Shown: positions 33,994-46,300 of the stretch, one piece after another | How the letters are laid out: every line of letters begins with the position of its first letter | Numbering within the stretch: the first letter of the stretch is position 1 | Origin: Bacillus swezeyi | GTDB taxonomy: Bacteria; Bacillota; Bacilli; Bacillales; Bacillaceae | Assembly: GCF_001969815.1 (NCBI RefSeq) | Contig: NZ_MRBK01000007.1 | Span: forward strand, 1-64,000 | DNA length: 64,000 nucleotides | Direction of reading: 5' to 3' | The notes under the pieces: model-generated | Seen by the model: only the letters and a program-made list of their open reading frames with translations | Told to the model about the DNA's origin: nothing | The model's database searches: none | Program-made: the position numbers and the translations under genes

Positions 33994-36900
33994 TTACATC
34001 CCTGACCAAACATCTTTTGCATATATGCCGGTGTCGTGAAGATGTCTGAGCCAATTTTGCGCTTCTTGTTCGCCGGTGCCATGAACAGACTGATACGCTT
34101 TTTGTAGCGTGGCTTCTACATCAGGCGCCATCCTGCTGCCGTCACCGCATACATAAAGCCGGCCGCCGCGGTCGAGGATCGAAATTAAGGTTTCCGCATG
34201 CTTTGCCATAAGGTGCTGAACGTACATTTTCGGTATGCCTTCTTTGCGGGAAAAAGCCGTGTGTACAGTAACAATTCCGTCTTGTTCAAACTGCTTAAGT
34301 TCATCTCGGTAAATAAAATCGCGGTCGTCTCTGCAGCCGAAATAGAGATGGGCTTCGCCGAGCGTTTTTCCCTCGCGTTTTAAAGCTGACCGGGCTTGCA
34401 GGAACCCGCGGAATGGCGCAATCCCTGTTCCCGGCCCCACCATGATGATTGGTGTTTCAGGGTTTTCCGGAAGCTGAAATCGGGATTCCGGTGTGCGGAC
34501 AAACATCACGACATCATCTCCCGCCTTGCGCTCTGCCAAGTCATTCGATGCCACTCCGCGATATTCGCCGCGGCCGCTCCAAGCCGGCCCGCGCACAACG
34601 CCTACAGTAATCGAGGCTTGTTCCGGATTCACCCGCGGAGAGCTTGAAATCGAATAATACCGCGGTTTTAACGGGCGTAAAAGCTCTAAAAACCGTTCAA
34701 ACGGCATTTCACATGATTCATATGTTTCGAGCAGATCCAGCATGGAGATCCGTTTTTTCAAAACTTGTTCCTGATAATCGCCCTCTTCCGTCATATCTTC
34801 TAATTCACGTTTATGAGGAGGGCAGACGGTAAATGCGGACATCTCCCGTATTTGGGCCCTTGTTGCCGCTTCCTGCACCTCGACGCTGTAGCTGAGCAGG
34901 TCATGCAGCCTGACAGGCTGATCCAAAGGCAGATGGCCGGAGCTGCGCCCGCTTGCCGTCAGTGTAACTTGGTCAGTTCCTTTTAAGCCGAATCTGTGAA
35001 GAATCCGGCTGACATTTGTCCGGCTGTTGCTTGGCAGAACGCCAAGGTGATCGCCCTCCCGGTACTCGACGCCAGGAGGCAGCACAATTTCAATATGGCG
35101 GGTGCTGCGGCCACTGTCTACGGACTGGAGTTCACGATTTTCCACAATGGATGCGTGAACCGCTTCATACGACCGGGCTAATGGGGATTCTCCCAGCCCC
35201 CTGACAAACTGAAGGCTCAGCGTGCTTCGCTCTTTATCAGCGTTTTCATTAAGCTCGAGTCCGAAGGCTTTGATGGCATCCGACCACATGCTTTTTTTCC
35301 ACTGGTCAAGCTGTCCTTCGAAATCACCGCTCACATCTCCCTCTCCGCGTGCAGAAAAACGGGTCGCCCCTTTTTCCGCAAGCTGCTCGTCAATGGTTCG
35401 CGGAACGTACTGATACGTGCTCGCCCAGTTATGATCTCCGCAGCCAAAAACCGCATAATGGACACCCTCCAGCTCACCTGGCTGTATTTCTTCAAGCCAC
35501 TGCACAAACTGCCCCGCATTGCTTGGGGGTTTTCCATTGTAAGAAGAGGTGACAATCACAATGGCTCCCTCTTTCGGCAACTTGCCAATCTGATCGTTCA
35601 GGGGCGCCACCTCAGTCCTTACGCCGTGAAGACTTGCTGTATCTGCAAGCTCCCGAGCGACGCCTTCCGCGGTGCCGGTATCAGAGCCGTACAGTACGAG
35701 AAACGGACGGTTGTTGAGACCGATAACCGAAGCACTCTTCGTTTCCTGTTTGCCCTTTTGTTCATCGTGAACTGCTTTTTCCGACGACGGGACGCCGGCA
35801 TGAATCGCTTCCTGATTTCGCGTTTGAACTGTGATATAAAAATCACCGGGCTTAAGTGTCAGAGTTTGCTTGATATCAAGCTCGTAATTCTCATGATCAA
35901 TCAATGTGAAATATTTTAAAATCATGCCCAGCACAAGTGTAGCCTCATGCAGGGCAAACTGCATGCCAATACAAGCCCGCTGTCCATTTCCGAACGGCTT
36001 GTAAGCATGATGAGGCACTTGATCCGGGTCTTCAAACCGCTCAGGACGAAATTGCTCGGCATCCTCTCCCCATGCGTCTTGATCACGGTGAAGCTGCGGA
36101 ATTAATACAGAAATTCTGTCTTTGGTTGTAATCGGGTATTTTCCGCCAATCACTGTATTTTCCTTTGGGTACAGGCTGAAAGCCGGAGCCGTCGGCCATA
36201 AACGCAGGGATTCATTTAAAATCATCCGGATGTATGTAAGCTCAAGCACTTGTTTGTAGGTCGGCGTTGCATCCGTCAGCACCCGGTCAACCTCTTCATA
36301 CGCCTTTTTCAATTTGTCGGGGTGCTTCAATAAAAAGTAGATCGCAAACGAAAGCAGACCGCTCGTTGTTTCGTGTCCGGCAATTAAAAACGTAATGATC
36401 TGAAAACGGATATTTTCATCATCAAGCTTTTCTCCGGTTTCAGGATCTTCCACCTTCAGCATCCGGGCGAGCAAATCTTTTTCATCCCGATCCCCATCCG
36501 CCTTGCGCTCCGCAATAATGCTGTCGACTAACGAAAACATCGTTTGGATATCATGATGAAATTGTCGCTTTGTCCTCACCATGAGCTTATCTTGAAAATC
36601 GAGCCGCTGCATCTGGTGCATCGCTTCATCAAGCGCACGCACCATGCTGTTGATAAATGGATGGGGTGTTTCTCTGTAGTAGCTGTTAAAGCGATAGTTA
36701 AACCCGCATAACCCAATCGTGTCCAGCGTCAACCGGGTCATATCAGCGGGGATATCGACTGCTTCATTCGGATTGAGCCTAGCCCACTTTTGAATCAGCT
36801 GAACGGCGATATCGACCATTTTTTGATGATAATCCTTCATGGCCCGCTGGCTGAATGTCGGCATCAAAATGTTGTGCGCTTTTCTCCAGTTGGGCTCATG

Positions 36901-37179
36901 TGTCCAGCTTGTAAACAAGCCGTCACCGGAAAATGCGCGAACTTTTTCTAAGGCACCTTCAATGCTTTTATCAAAGCGGGACTCATCACAAACCTCCGCC
37001 ACTAAATCATGGCCGGAAACAAAGATCGTCGTACCTGCAGGTGTGTGCATTTGAAAAATCGGGCCTTGTTCTTCCGCCAGTTTGATCAGCGACAGGGTTG
37101 GTTTATCTTTATCAATCAAAGGAAGATTGCCGAGCGGTCCAAACGTCTTCGGCTGAGGAATCGAGCTTGTTTCCTTCAT
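33994..37179 (-). CDS. Self-sufficient cytochrome P450-CPR fusion (CYP102A)
   Basis: This 1061-aa cytosolic NADPH-dependent fatty-acid hydroxylase belongs to the P450 BM3 family. The P450 domain (about 1-455) has the I-helix AGHETTSG, ExxR in NESLRLWP and the heme motif [15 protein letters not shown]. The FMN domain (about 490-635) starts [20 protein letters not shown]. The FAD/NADPH reductase domain (about 660-1061) has [24 protein letters not shown] and the C-terminal DVWSGM. It resembles CYP102A7 of B. licheniformis. The start at 37179 ([17 protein letters not shown]) has AAAGGGATGG. No FatR/Bm3R1-type TetR gene is next to it, unlike the A2 and A3 loci of B. subtilis. Confidence 0.94.
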   Translation of the reverse strand: MKETSSIPQPKTFGPLGNLPLIDKDKPTLSLIKLAEEQGPIFQMHTPAGTTIFVSGHDLVAEVCDESRFDKSIEGALEKVRAFSGDGLFTSWTHEPNWRKAHNILMPTFSQRAMKDYHQKMVDIAVQLIQKWARLNPNEAVDIPADMTRLTLDTIGLCGFNYRFNSYYRETPHPFINSMVRALDEAMHQMQRLDFQDKLMVRTKRQFHHDIQTMFSLVDSIIAERKADGDRDEKDLLARMLKVEDPETGEKLDDENIRFQIITFLIAGHETTSGLLSFAIYFLLKHPDKLKKAYEEVDRVLTDATPTYKQVLELTYIRMILNESLRLWPTAPAFSLYPKENTVIGGKYPITTKDRISVLIPQLHRDQDAWGEDAEQFRPERFEDPDQVPHHAYKPFGNGQRACIGMQFALHEATLVLGMILKYFTLIDHENYELDIKQTLTLKPGDFYITVQTRNQEAIHAGVPSSEKAVHDEQKGKQETKSASVIGLNNRPFLVLYGSDTGTAEGVARELADTASLHGVRTEVAPLNDQIGKLPKEGAIVIVTSSYNGKPPSNAGQFVQWLEEIQPGELEGVHYAVFGCGDHNWASTYQYVPRTIDEQLAEKGATRFSARGEGDVSGDFEGQLDQWKKSMWSDAIKAFGLELNENADKERSTLSLQFVRGLGESPLARSYEAVHASIVENRELQSVDSGRSTRHIEIVLPPGVEYREGDHLGVLPSNSRTNVSRILHRFGLKGTDQVTLTASGRSSGHLPLDQPVRLHDLLSYSVEVQEAATRAQIREMSAFTVCPPHKRELEDMTEEGDYQEQVLKKRISMLDLLETYESCEMPFERFLELLRPLKPRYYSISSSPRVNPEQASITVGVVRGPAWSGRGEYRGVASNDLAERKAGDDVVMFVRTPESRFQLPENPETPIIMVGPGTGIAPFRGFLQARSALKREGKTLGEAHLYFGCRDDRDFIYRDELKQFEQDGIVTVHTAFSRKEGIPKMYVQHLMAKHAETLISILDRGGRLYVCGDGSRMAPDVEATLQKAYQSVHGTGEQEAQNWLRHLHDTGIYAKDVWSGM

Positions 37180-37370
37180 CAAACCAAACCATCCCTTTCT
37201 GTATGGAGTGCTCTCTATCTTACTACAATTCCCTTTCATCACTATGATTATTCCGTTCCTCTGATTGACGTATGTTTATCCTTTGATGAGCAGTCTTTTA
37301 TGATATATAATGCTGCAGAATCTTGAAGATCTTAGTTCAAGAAAGAACATAAGTGATTGGGAAATTCTAA

Positions 37371-37400
37371 AAAAGACCACACAAAGGTGTGGTCAAAAAA
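37371..37400 (-). terminator. Terminator of a lost minus-strand gene
   Basis: GACCACAC (37375-37382) pairs with GTGTGGTC (37387-37394), with A- and T-runs on both sides. It lies upstream of CYP102A and downstream of a decayed minus-strand frame, so it probably belonged to that gene. Confidence 0.7.
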
Positions 37401-37403
37401 TAG

Positions 37404-37960
37404 GTGTTAATCACATCGGAACAAACGTTCCCTCTCGAAGACTTGAGGACATGGTGGCAATATGATTACATCTTTTCTATATGGTTGGAAGGGATTGTTC
37501 CTGGTTCAAGGATTCATTATCCAAATTGTATTCGCGATATGGCTTCTTTACTTCTGGATACAGTTTTAGTTGTCATGTTGGAGATCGACGTACTTGTGTT
37601 ATTTGCTAATCTCTTTTGGAGTTCAATACCTTTGATTCCATTTTGATTTTCACGCAAGATTTTTAATGCAACTTCTCGTTGTAATAATACACTTCTTGTT
37701 TTGTAAATCCAGATTGTGTGCTGTTAAAGAACGACGAATGCTTAGTATCACCTGGCGGAATGATGGTGACAGTTCCTTGCCCTTTGGCTTAACACGAATC
37801 CGGTATTCTGTTTCTCCGTGCAAATGAATTGTTTGTGAGACCGCTTCACCCAGCTTGACAGAGATAAAACAGGTTTCTGGGAACCATAGCTTGCCAAACT
37901 GTTTGCAATCCTCAGCATACGATAGCAGGAAAAATAAGATTAAAATAAAGAGTGTTCACT
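37404..37960 (-). pseudogene. Unidentified broken minus-strand gene
   Basis: On the minus strand around 37910-37680 a reading KLWFPETCFISVKLGEAVSQ, TIHLHGETEYRIRVKPKG continues after a one-base frameshift as GTVTIIPPGDTKHSSFFNST and ends YYYNEKLH. A third frame below it gives REVALKILRENQNGIKGIEL. The pieces are coherent but broken, and I cannot name a family. The region lies between the two IS-end-like repeat groups. No intact gene is present from 37180 to 38195. Confidence 0.4.
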
Positions 37961-38030
37961 AAGTTCCGCGAATAAAAGTTATTTCAACTTGAAAAAGAGC
38001 AAGAAAAAAAGGAGTGCTCTTAGCACCCCA

Positions 38031-38081
38031 TGTACATATAATTCTGTCAATCATACATCAAGTACATATAATTGTGTCGTT
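38031..38081. repeat. Tandem IS-end-like repeats
   Basis: TGTACATATAATTCTGTCAA (38031-38050) is followed by GTACATATAATTGTGTC (from 38062), two direct copies 31 bp apart. They match the unit at 33713-33784, about 4.3 kb away on the other side of CYP102A. Confidence 0.55.
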
Positions 38082-38195
38082 ACACACCTTGTCAACCTAT
38101 ATGATTCCGGCAGCCCCTTATGTCTTATGTTGTGAAATCCCAAAGCATTTTTTTAATTTTAATCTGTCTGACTTTCAACCTTGAATTCCAGCTCT

Positions 38196-38789
38196 CTAAA
38201 TTAAGTCAGATAAACCTATCAGTCCGCACCAAAAAATATCAAATGATAGTTCTAACGACCGTTCAAATGATTGTTTATTTTCGTAAACCAGTTGAATGTT
38301 AAGCCCGTCAAAAAGAGTAATAAAGCCTATCGTACACTTCTCAGGCGGACAGTTCATACCCGATTCCTTAAAAACAAGCGCAATCCGTTCTTTTAAAGTA
38401 TGCAGATATAAAAGATATTGGGCTGAAATAAAATCACTTACTTCAGCAGGCGCCTTAAAGGACATCGCCTGCAAAAAAGCTACATTTGGCAATGCATGAA
38501 AACGGACCTGGGTTTCTTTTAAAAAGTCATAAATTTGATTCTTAGCAGGCATATGTTTTCGAGAATCGAAAAATTCATTGATAAATGAAATTTCCTCTTC
38601 TACAATCTCGGGGTATATTTCCATCAGCAACTCTTTTTTTGATGAAAAATGATAAGCGAGAGATTGTTTTCTGATTCCCAATTCTTTTGCAATATGCGAC
38701 ATTTTGACTCCTTCAAAGCCCAATTCATTAAATTGGCGAACCGCTGTACGTTTTATATTCTCTCTGGTCAATATACTGTCCTCCCCCAT
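38196..38789 (-). CDS. TetR-family regulator of the adjacent MFS gene
   Basis: This 197-aa repressor has an N-terminal TetR helix-turn-helix (about 8-55, TAVRQFNELGFEGVKMSHIA, KELGIRKQSLAYHFSSKKEL) and a helical ligand-binding C-terminal domain. It starts 2 bp after the stop of the MFS gene, so the two form one operon, and it most likely represses the palindrome at 40017-40034 (autoregulation). The ligand is unknown. It is probably not the CYP102A regulator, since its operator lies at the MFS promoter. Confidence 0.88.
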   Translation of the reverse strand: MGEDSILTRENIKRTAVRQFNELGFEGVKMSHIAKELGIRKQSLAYHFSSKKELLMEIYPEIVEEEISFINEFFDSRKHMPAKNQIYDFLKETQVRFHALPNVAFLQAMSFKAPAEVSDFISAQYLLYLHTLKERIALVFKESGMNCPPEKCTIGFITLFDGLNIQLVYENKQSFERSLELSFDIFWCGLIGLSDLI

Positions 38790-38791
38790 TT

Positions 38792-39970
38792 TCAGGCTGT
38801 TTTTCTCTGCAAGCAGATATATAAAATATATAATAAAACAAACAGCAGGTACATGAAAATGGCAGTAATATAGATCTCCCGATAGGAATAAACCGTCGCA
38901 ACCAAACCTAATAACAACGAGCCTCCGCCAATCCCCATGTCGAAGAAGTTAAAGAATGTTCCCATTGCATCCTCATGTTCATGCTCTTCCACAAGATTTA
39001 TACACCATGTTTGGATGGCGGGAAATATTGAACCGAACCCAAACCCGTAGCATATAGCCGCTGTAAAAAACATTGCACTTGTTTGTGCGAAATATAATAC
39101 TGACAGTCCTGCTATTGAAAATAGCGAGGCAGGAATAAGGATGGCAGCCACTCCGTATCGGTCAAATACCCTGCCAGAAATAAGCCGTATAAAAAAACTG
39201 GCTCCCGCAATCAAAAAGAAAAACATTCCGACACTATGAAACCCCTTTTCAATTGCATAGAGCGAAAAGAAAGACATAATTCCAGATGCAGCAATACCAA
39301 CGAATAAAATAAGAATTGAAGGAAACAGTACACGTTTTTCCAATAATTTCAACTTTACAGTTCCCTTTCCGCCAGTGTCTGCTGTTTCCGGCTGTCTGCG
39401 CACGAAAACAGCCATAAGTGCCGCCAGCAAAAGAACCGACATTCCGCCTAAAAAAAGCCTTTGAAAATCATAAAGCTCCAGAGCCGCGATACCGATCATA
39501 GGTCCAACGGAAACGGCAATTGTCTCACCTACTCCAAAATATCCAATTCCTTCACCCCTGCGCTCTTTAGGAACAATTTCGGCTGCAATTGTCGCAAAAT
39601 AGGTAGTCGCCAATCCAAACCCGGCACCATGTATTAATCGAATGAGTAATAAAACGCTGACATCAGACGCCAGGTAATATGCGCCTGTTGAGAAAGCGCT
39701 GATTACAATTCCAAAAATGAGCAAATATTTTTTATTGAACCGTAAAGCCAATGCCCCTGCAAAAGGACGAACAGCAATTGCAGAGATCATAAAAATACCT
39801 GTAACAAGCCCGACTTGTTTTGCCCCTCCTCCAATAGCAGTTACAAACAAAGGCAAAGTCGGCAATAACATTTCAAATACCATAAACAAGAAAGCATTTG
39901 AGAACGTCACAAAAACAAATGACAATGACCACATTTTTGCAGTATGTATTTTTTCTACATTCAATTCCAT
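38792..39970 (-). CDS. MFS efflux-type transporter
   Basis: This 392-aa inner-membrane protein of the major facilitator superfamily has twelve hydrophobic segments. It has GIFMISAIAVRPFAGALALRF (loop 2-3 region), LIRLIHGAGFGLATTYFATI, ERRGEGIGYFGVGETIAVSV (the antiporter-type motif region) and a late YGFGFGSIFPAIQTWCINLV. The type resembles drug or metabolite exporters. The start at 39970 (MELNVEKIHTAKMWS) has GAGAGGTAG; an earlier in-frame ATG at 40009 lacks a site and falls in the promoter. Co-transcription with a TetR gene suggests substrate-induced export. The substrate is unknown. Confidence 0.85.
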   Translation of the reverse strand: MELNVEKIHTAKMWSLSFVFVTFSNAFLFMVFEMLLPTLPLFVTAIGGGAKQVGLVTGIFMISAIAVRPFAGALALRFNKKYLLIFGIVISAFSTGAYYLASDVSVLLLIRLIHGAGFGLATTYFATIAAEIVPKERRGEGIGYFGVGETIAVSVGPMIGIAALELYDFQRLFLGGMSVLLLAALMAVFVRRQPETADTGGKGTVKLKLLEKRVLFPSILILFVGIAASGIMSFFSLYAIEKGFHSVGMFFFLIAGASFFIRLISGRVFDRYGVAAILIPASLFSIAGLSVLYFAQTSAMFFTAAICYGFGFGSIFPAIQTWCINLVEEHEHEDAMGTFFNFFDMGIGGGSLLLGLVATVYSYREIYITAIFMYLLFVLLYILYICLQRKTA

Positions 39971-40011
39971 TTGGCTACCTCTCGATGTTTTTATTTTCTT
40001 CTCACACATTC

Positions 40012-40040
40012 ACTTTAACTGACACCGGTCAGTTTGTAAA
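40012..40040 (-). promoter_or_regulatory. MFS-tetR promoter with TetR-type operator
   Basis: On the minus strand the -35 TTTACA (40035-40040) and -10 TAAAGT (40012-40017) have a 17-bp spacer. The operator AACTGACACCGGTCAGTT (40017-40034) has 7-bp arms AACTGAC/GTCAGTT around ACCG and fills the spacer almost exactly. A bound TetR dimer would block RNA polymerase. Confidence 0.75.
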
Positions 40041-40152
40041 CACAATTTTATGGAATTTAAGCTAATATGAAGCGGAAATTAAAAAATAGCACTTGATTAA
40101 ACTGACTGTTGACAGATTGAAGTTAAATAATTCAAAGCTTGTTTTCTATACG

Positions 40153-40195
40153 AAAAAAAGAGACAAAATGGGAAGCCCGCTTTGACTCTTTTTTT
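40153..40195. terminator. Bidirectional hairpin between the MFS and rifampin phosphotransferase genes
   Basis: AAAAAAAGAGACAAAATGGG pairs imperfectly with CCCGCTTTGACTCTTTTTTT. Its runs of A and T allow use on either strand. It lies 256 bp downstream of the 40451 stop in the direction of minus-strand transcription. Confidence 0.6.
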
Positions 40196-40199
40196 ATCG

Positions 40200-40450
40200 A
40201 TTCTGAATTGATATCCGCGCTTGAATTATGATTCAATATCATTGTATATTGTGGTTTTTCAGCTGCTCAACTTTCATATAACTCATTCTTTTCAATTGTC
40301 TCTGCTAGTGTGAATTCCTTTTTAATGTTACCAACTGCATGATGTTCGTTGACTATCGTCTTTCGTTTGTTGAATAAGGCTATTGATGATTTCAACGTAC
40401 TTTAGTGTTGCTCAGGCTCTCGTTTTCCTTTATGTGCAATAGACAAGCAA
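40200..40450. other. Intergenic stretch without a gene
   Basis: This AT-rich region lies between the rifampin phosphotransferase stop and the hairpin at 40153. A short minus-strand frame (ALFNKRKTIVNEHHAVGNIK then KEFTLAETIEKNEL, about 40370-40260) might be a gene tail, but it has no start, ribosome site or recognised family. Nothing else is seen. Confidence 0.4.
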
Positions 40451-43057
<2,607 letters not shown>

Positions 43058-43166
43058 TCAACATCTCTCCTTCGAAAAAAAATTTGACGAGAGCTTTTCG
43101 GCATGGTATAATTAAAATATAAGATGGGATATCTATGACATTTTGACCGTGAGCAGACGTAATCTG

Positions 43167-43195
43167 ATTATATCATCGTGTCTGTTTTTGTGCAA
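43167..43195 (-). promoter_or_regulatory. rph promoter
   Basis: On the minus strand TTGCAC (43190-43195), a 17-bp spacer and TATAAT (43167-43172) form a good sigma-A promoter. The leader to the ATG is about 100 nt. I did not see a clear rifamycin-associated element in it. Confidence 0.7.
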
Positions 43196-43198
43196 TAT

Positions 43199-43233
43199 AA
43201 AAAGAACCTGGGCAGTTTGACCAGGTTCTTTCT
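43199..43233 (-). terminator. Terminator of the lipopeptide synthetase operon
   Basis: AAAGAACCTGG (43201-43211) pairs with CCAGGTTCTTT (43221-43231), with A/T runs on both sides. It lies about 85 bp after the final synthetase stop and just before the rph promoter. Confidence 0.85.
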
Positions 43234-43317
43234 TTATTTCCCGTTACCATTGAGCCGACTCCGTTCCTGCATCATCACCTTTATGGATCGGATTCTCAGT
43301 CCATTCCCTGCTAACAA

Positions 43318-46300
43318 TTAAAGATCAGAATCTGTGTCTCTCGCAGACGATACCAATGAAAGTTGTTCATGAAGTACAAGTTCATCATGATGTCGCTCTT
43401 CAATACTTTTTACAATAGACCGAATCGTATTTACGTTCTCTTCAATATATTGAGGATCAAAGATCGTAACATGGTCTCCCTTTAATTCATATTCCATGTA
43501 ATTTTGTGCAGTTGATTGCGTCCACCCTCTTTCGGTCAAATCGCCGCATAACAAATGATGAATGTTGGCGTTGATGGCACCGGAATTGATCAGTTGATTA
43601 TGATACGCAAGATAGCCTCTAATTTTATCCTTAATCGAAGGAATAGTTAATATTTCTTTGTAATAACCCGGAATAATATCGAGATTCAGATAGACGATCT
43701 CTTCGATTTCCTTTTCCGATAAATGAGTCACCGAAGTGGTGATTTGAGAATCCAACATCATAACATCGGATACGGCGCGTCCTCGCTGTTCCAAAGCTTT
43801 GGCAACCTCAAAAGCCAAATTCGATCCTGAAGAATAACCAAGCAAAACAAAAGGTCCTTGTTCTTGAATGCTGATCATGCTTTCTACATACTGGTCGATG
43901 ATCGGTTTCTCATGTGACGGCTCTTCTATAAAATCAGCGGCATAGACGACGCAGTCGCCATCAAGTCTGTTCGCCATTTCATTATAAACCAGCCCATACC
44001 CAATTAAAGGAGGGAAACAGAACACAGGGATCGAACCATTCTGATTCAACTTGACGAATACGCTGTCAGTCTTGCCCTCTAAGGCCACGGCTTGAATGGC
44101 GCTTGCCATTGTTTCGATGGTAGGGGAATCGTAAACGGCGTGATAATGCAATTTGATTCCCATGACCGCGTTAATTTGATGAATTAATTGCAATACTTTG
44201 AGCGAGTGGCCGCCAACGTCAAAGAAGTTATCTTTTATCCCCAGGTTAGAAAGAGCTAAAACGTCCTTCCATATCTCGGACAACTGCTTTTCAATCAACG
44301 TTTTGGGTGCCGCATATTCGGTTCCGGTCGGCATATTTCCATCAGGAGCAGGTAAAGCTTTTCGATTGATTTTACCATTAGCTGTTAATGGTATCTCCTC
44401 TACCCGTACAAAATAGGCCGGAATCATATACGCAGGCAGTTTGTTCAGCAATTGCTGCTTGAGCTGCAGCGTTTTTAATGATTCGTCTCCTACCAAGTAA
44501 GCACACAACTGCTTGGAGCCCTCTTCTTCGAGCGCGATGACGACCGCTTCTTTGACGGATTCCACTTGCAATAAAGCCGCTTCGATCTCGCCCATTTCAA
44601 TGCGGTAGCCTCGAATTTTTACCTGATGATCGATTCGTCCCAAATACTCCATATGTCCATCCGGCAACCACCGGGCGATATCTCCCGTTTTGTACATTTT
44701 TTCGCCTGCGGCAAACGGATGTTCAACAAATTTCTCAGCCGTTAATTCAGGACGGTTCAAATATCCTCTGGCTACGCCGGCCCCGCTGATATATATTTCT
44801 CCAGGGACGCCGATCGGCACCGGCTTCATACCCGCATCCAGCAGATAAATGTTCATATTGGCCGCGGCCGTACCGATTGGCACCGATTCGCGTCTGTCTT
44901 TCTGCGGATTGTAGGAATAAATCATACATCCGACGACTGTTTCCGTCGGCCCGTATTCGTTAAAGATTTCGATTTGATCTTGAAATTGTTCGCTGATGCC
45001 CTGGGCCAGCCGTGTGCTTAACTTGTCGCCGCCTACAATCATTTTCCGGATCCTGCACTCATCGGGAATGTTCATTTCGTTTAATAACTGCAAATGAGCC
45101 GGGGTCAGCTTGATAATATCCACCCTGGGATCCTGTACAATAGATGAAACCAAGGTTGCCCTGTCTTCTCCTCCATAGACAATGATGGCATTGCCGCTGA
45201 TGAGCGGTGTAAAAATAGACGTTACCGTTAAGTCGAAAGCGATGGACGAATATAGTGGAAAGGTGGTTTTCTCCCCCTTCACGTAGACTCTGGCAGCCCA
45301 CCAAATATAATTGGTTAAGCCTTGATGCTCAATTAATACACCTTTGGGCTTGCCTGTGGAGCCCGATGTATAGATCACATACGCTAAATGGTTCGCATGA
45401 CTGAGCGGTTCAAGGTTAGAGGCATCTTCGTGATAAGAACTTTCCTCATCTAATTGAACGATCGTGCCTGCATGGGCCAACCGCTGCTGAAGATGGCTCT
45501 GTGTCAAAACAACCTCCGCGTTGGAGTCGTCTAATATATACTGTATGCGATGCTCTGAATAATCCGGATCAATTGGCACGTAAGCGCCGCCGGCTTTTAA
45601 TACGGCCAATATTCCCACTACCAACTCGATGTTATGTTTGCTGATGATGGCTGTGAGCCGATCCGCTCGCACGCCCTTGGCTCTTAACGTTCGAGCCAAT
45701 TGATTGGCGCGTTCATTGAGCTGCTGATACGTCAGCTTCTTATCCTCAAAAACAATCGCTACCTGCTCAGGCGTTCGTTCCGCTTGTTCCTCAAACAATT
45801 GATGAATCGTTTTTTCCTTTGGATACTCGGCCAAAGTATCGTTAAATGTCTCTATGAGGAGCGATCGTTCATCTGCCGCAAGCATATCCAGTTCTTGGAC
45901 GCCAATTGCCGGATCGTTCACCATTTGCTTGATGATTTGCATAAAATGCGCTTGCATCCGCTCGACACTTGCTTGATCATAAACATTGGCATTGTACACA
46001 AAATGAATTTCAGTTTCCCCAGCCGGCATCACAATGAAATTAAAATCGTAATGGGTATGTTCTTCTAAATGAAAATCGATAATGTCTAATGCGGTGTGAT
46101 CCTGCTTCATATGCTCCATTTGTTCCTCGACCGGGTAATTCTCAAATACCATAATATGACTGATCAACTGTTGCTTTTGCTCGGTTTGAGTCTGAATTTC
46201 ATACAATGGATATGTTTCGTATGGTTGAGAAGCAAGCGCCCGTTCCTGATTCGTTTTCAATACTTGTGCGACTGTCATTTCAGGTTGAGTATCAATACGT

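Noticed and set aside
37404-37646. 80-codon plus-strand frame upstream of CYP102A
   Set aside because: It has no ribosome site, and it is antisense to the broken minus-strand gene.
43118-43160. Search for a rifamycin-associated element in the rph leader
   Set aside because: No sequence resembling the known element could be seen.
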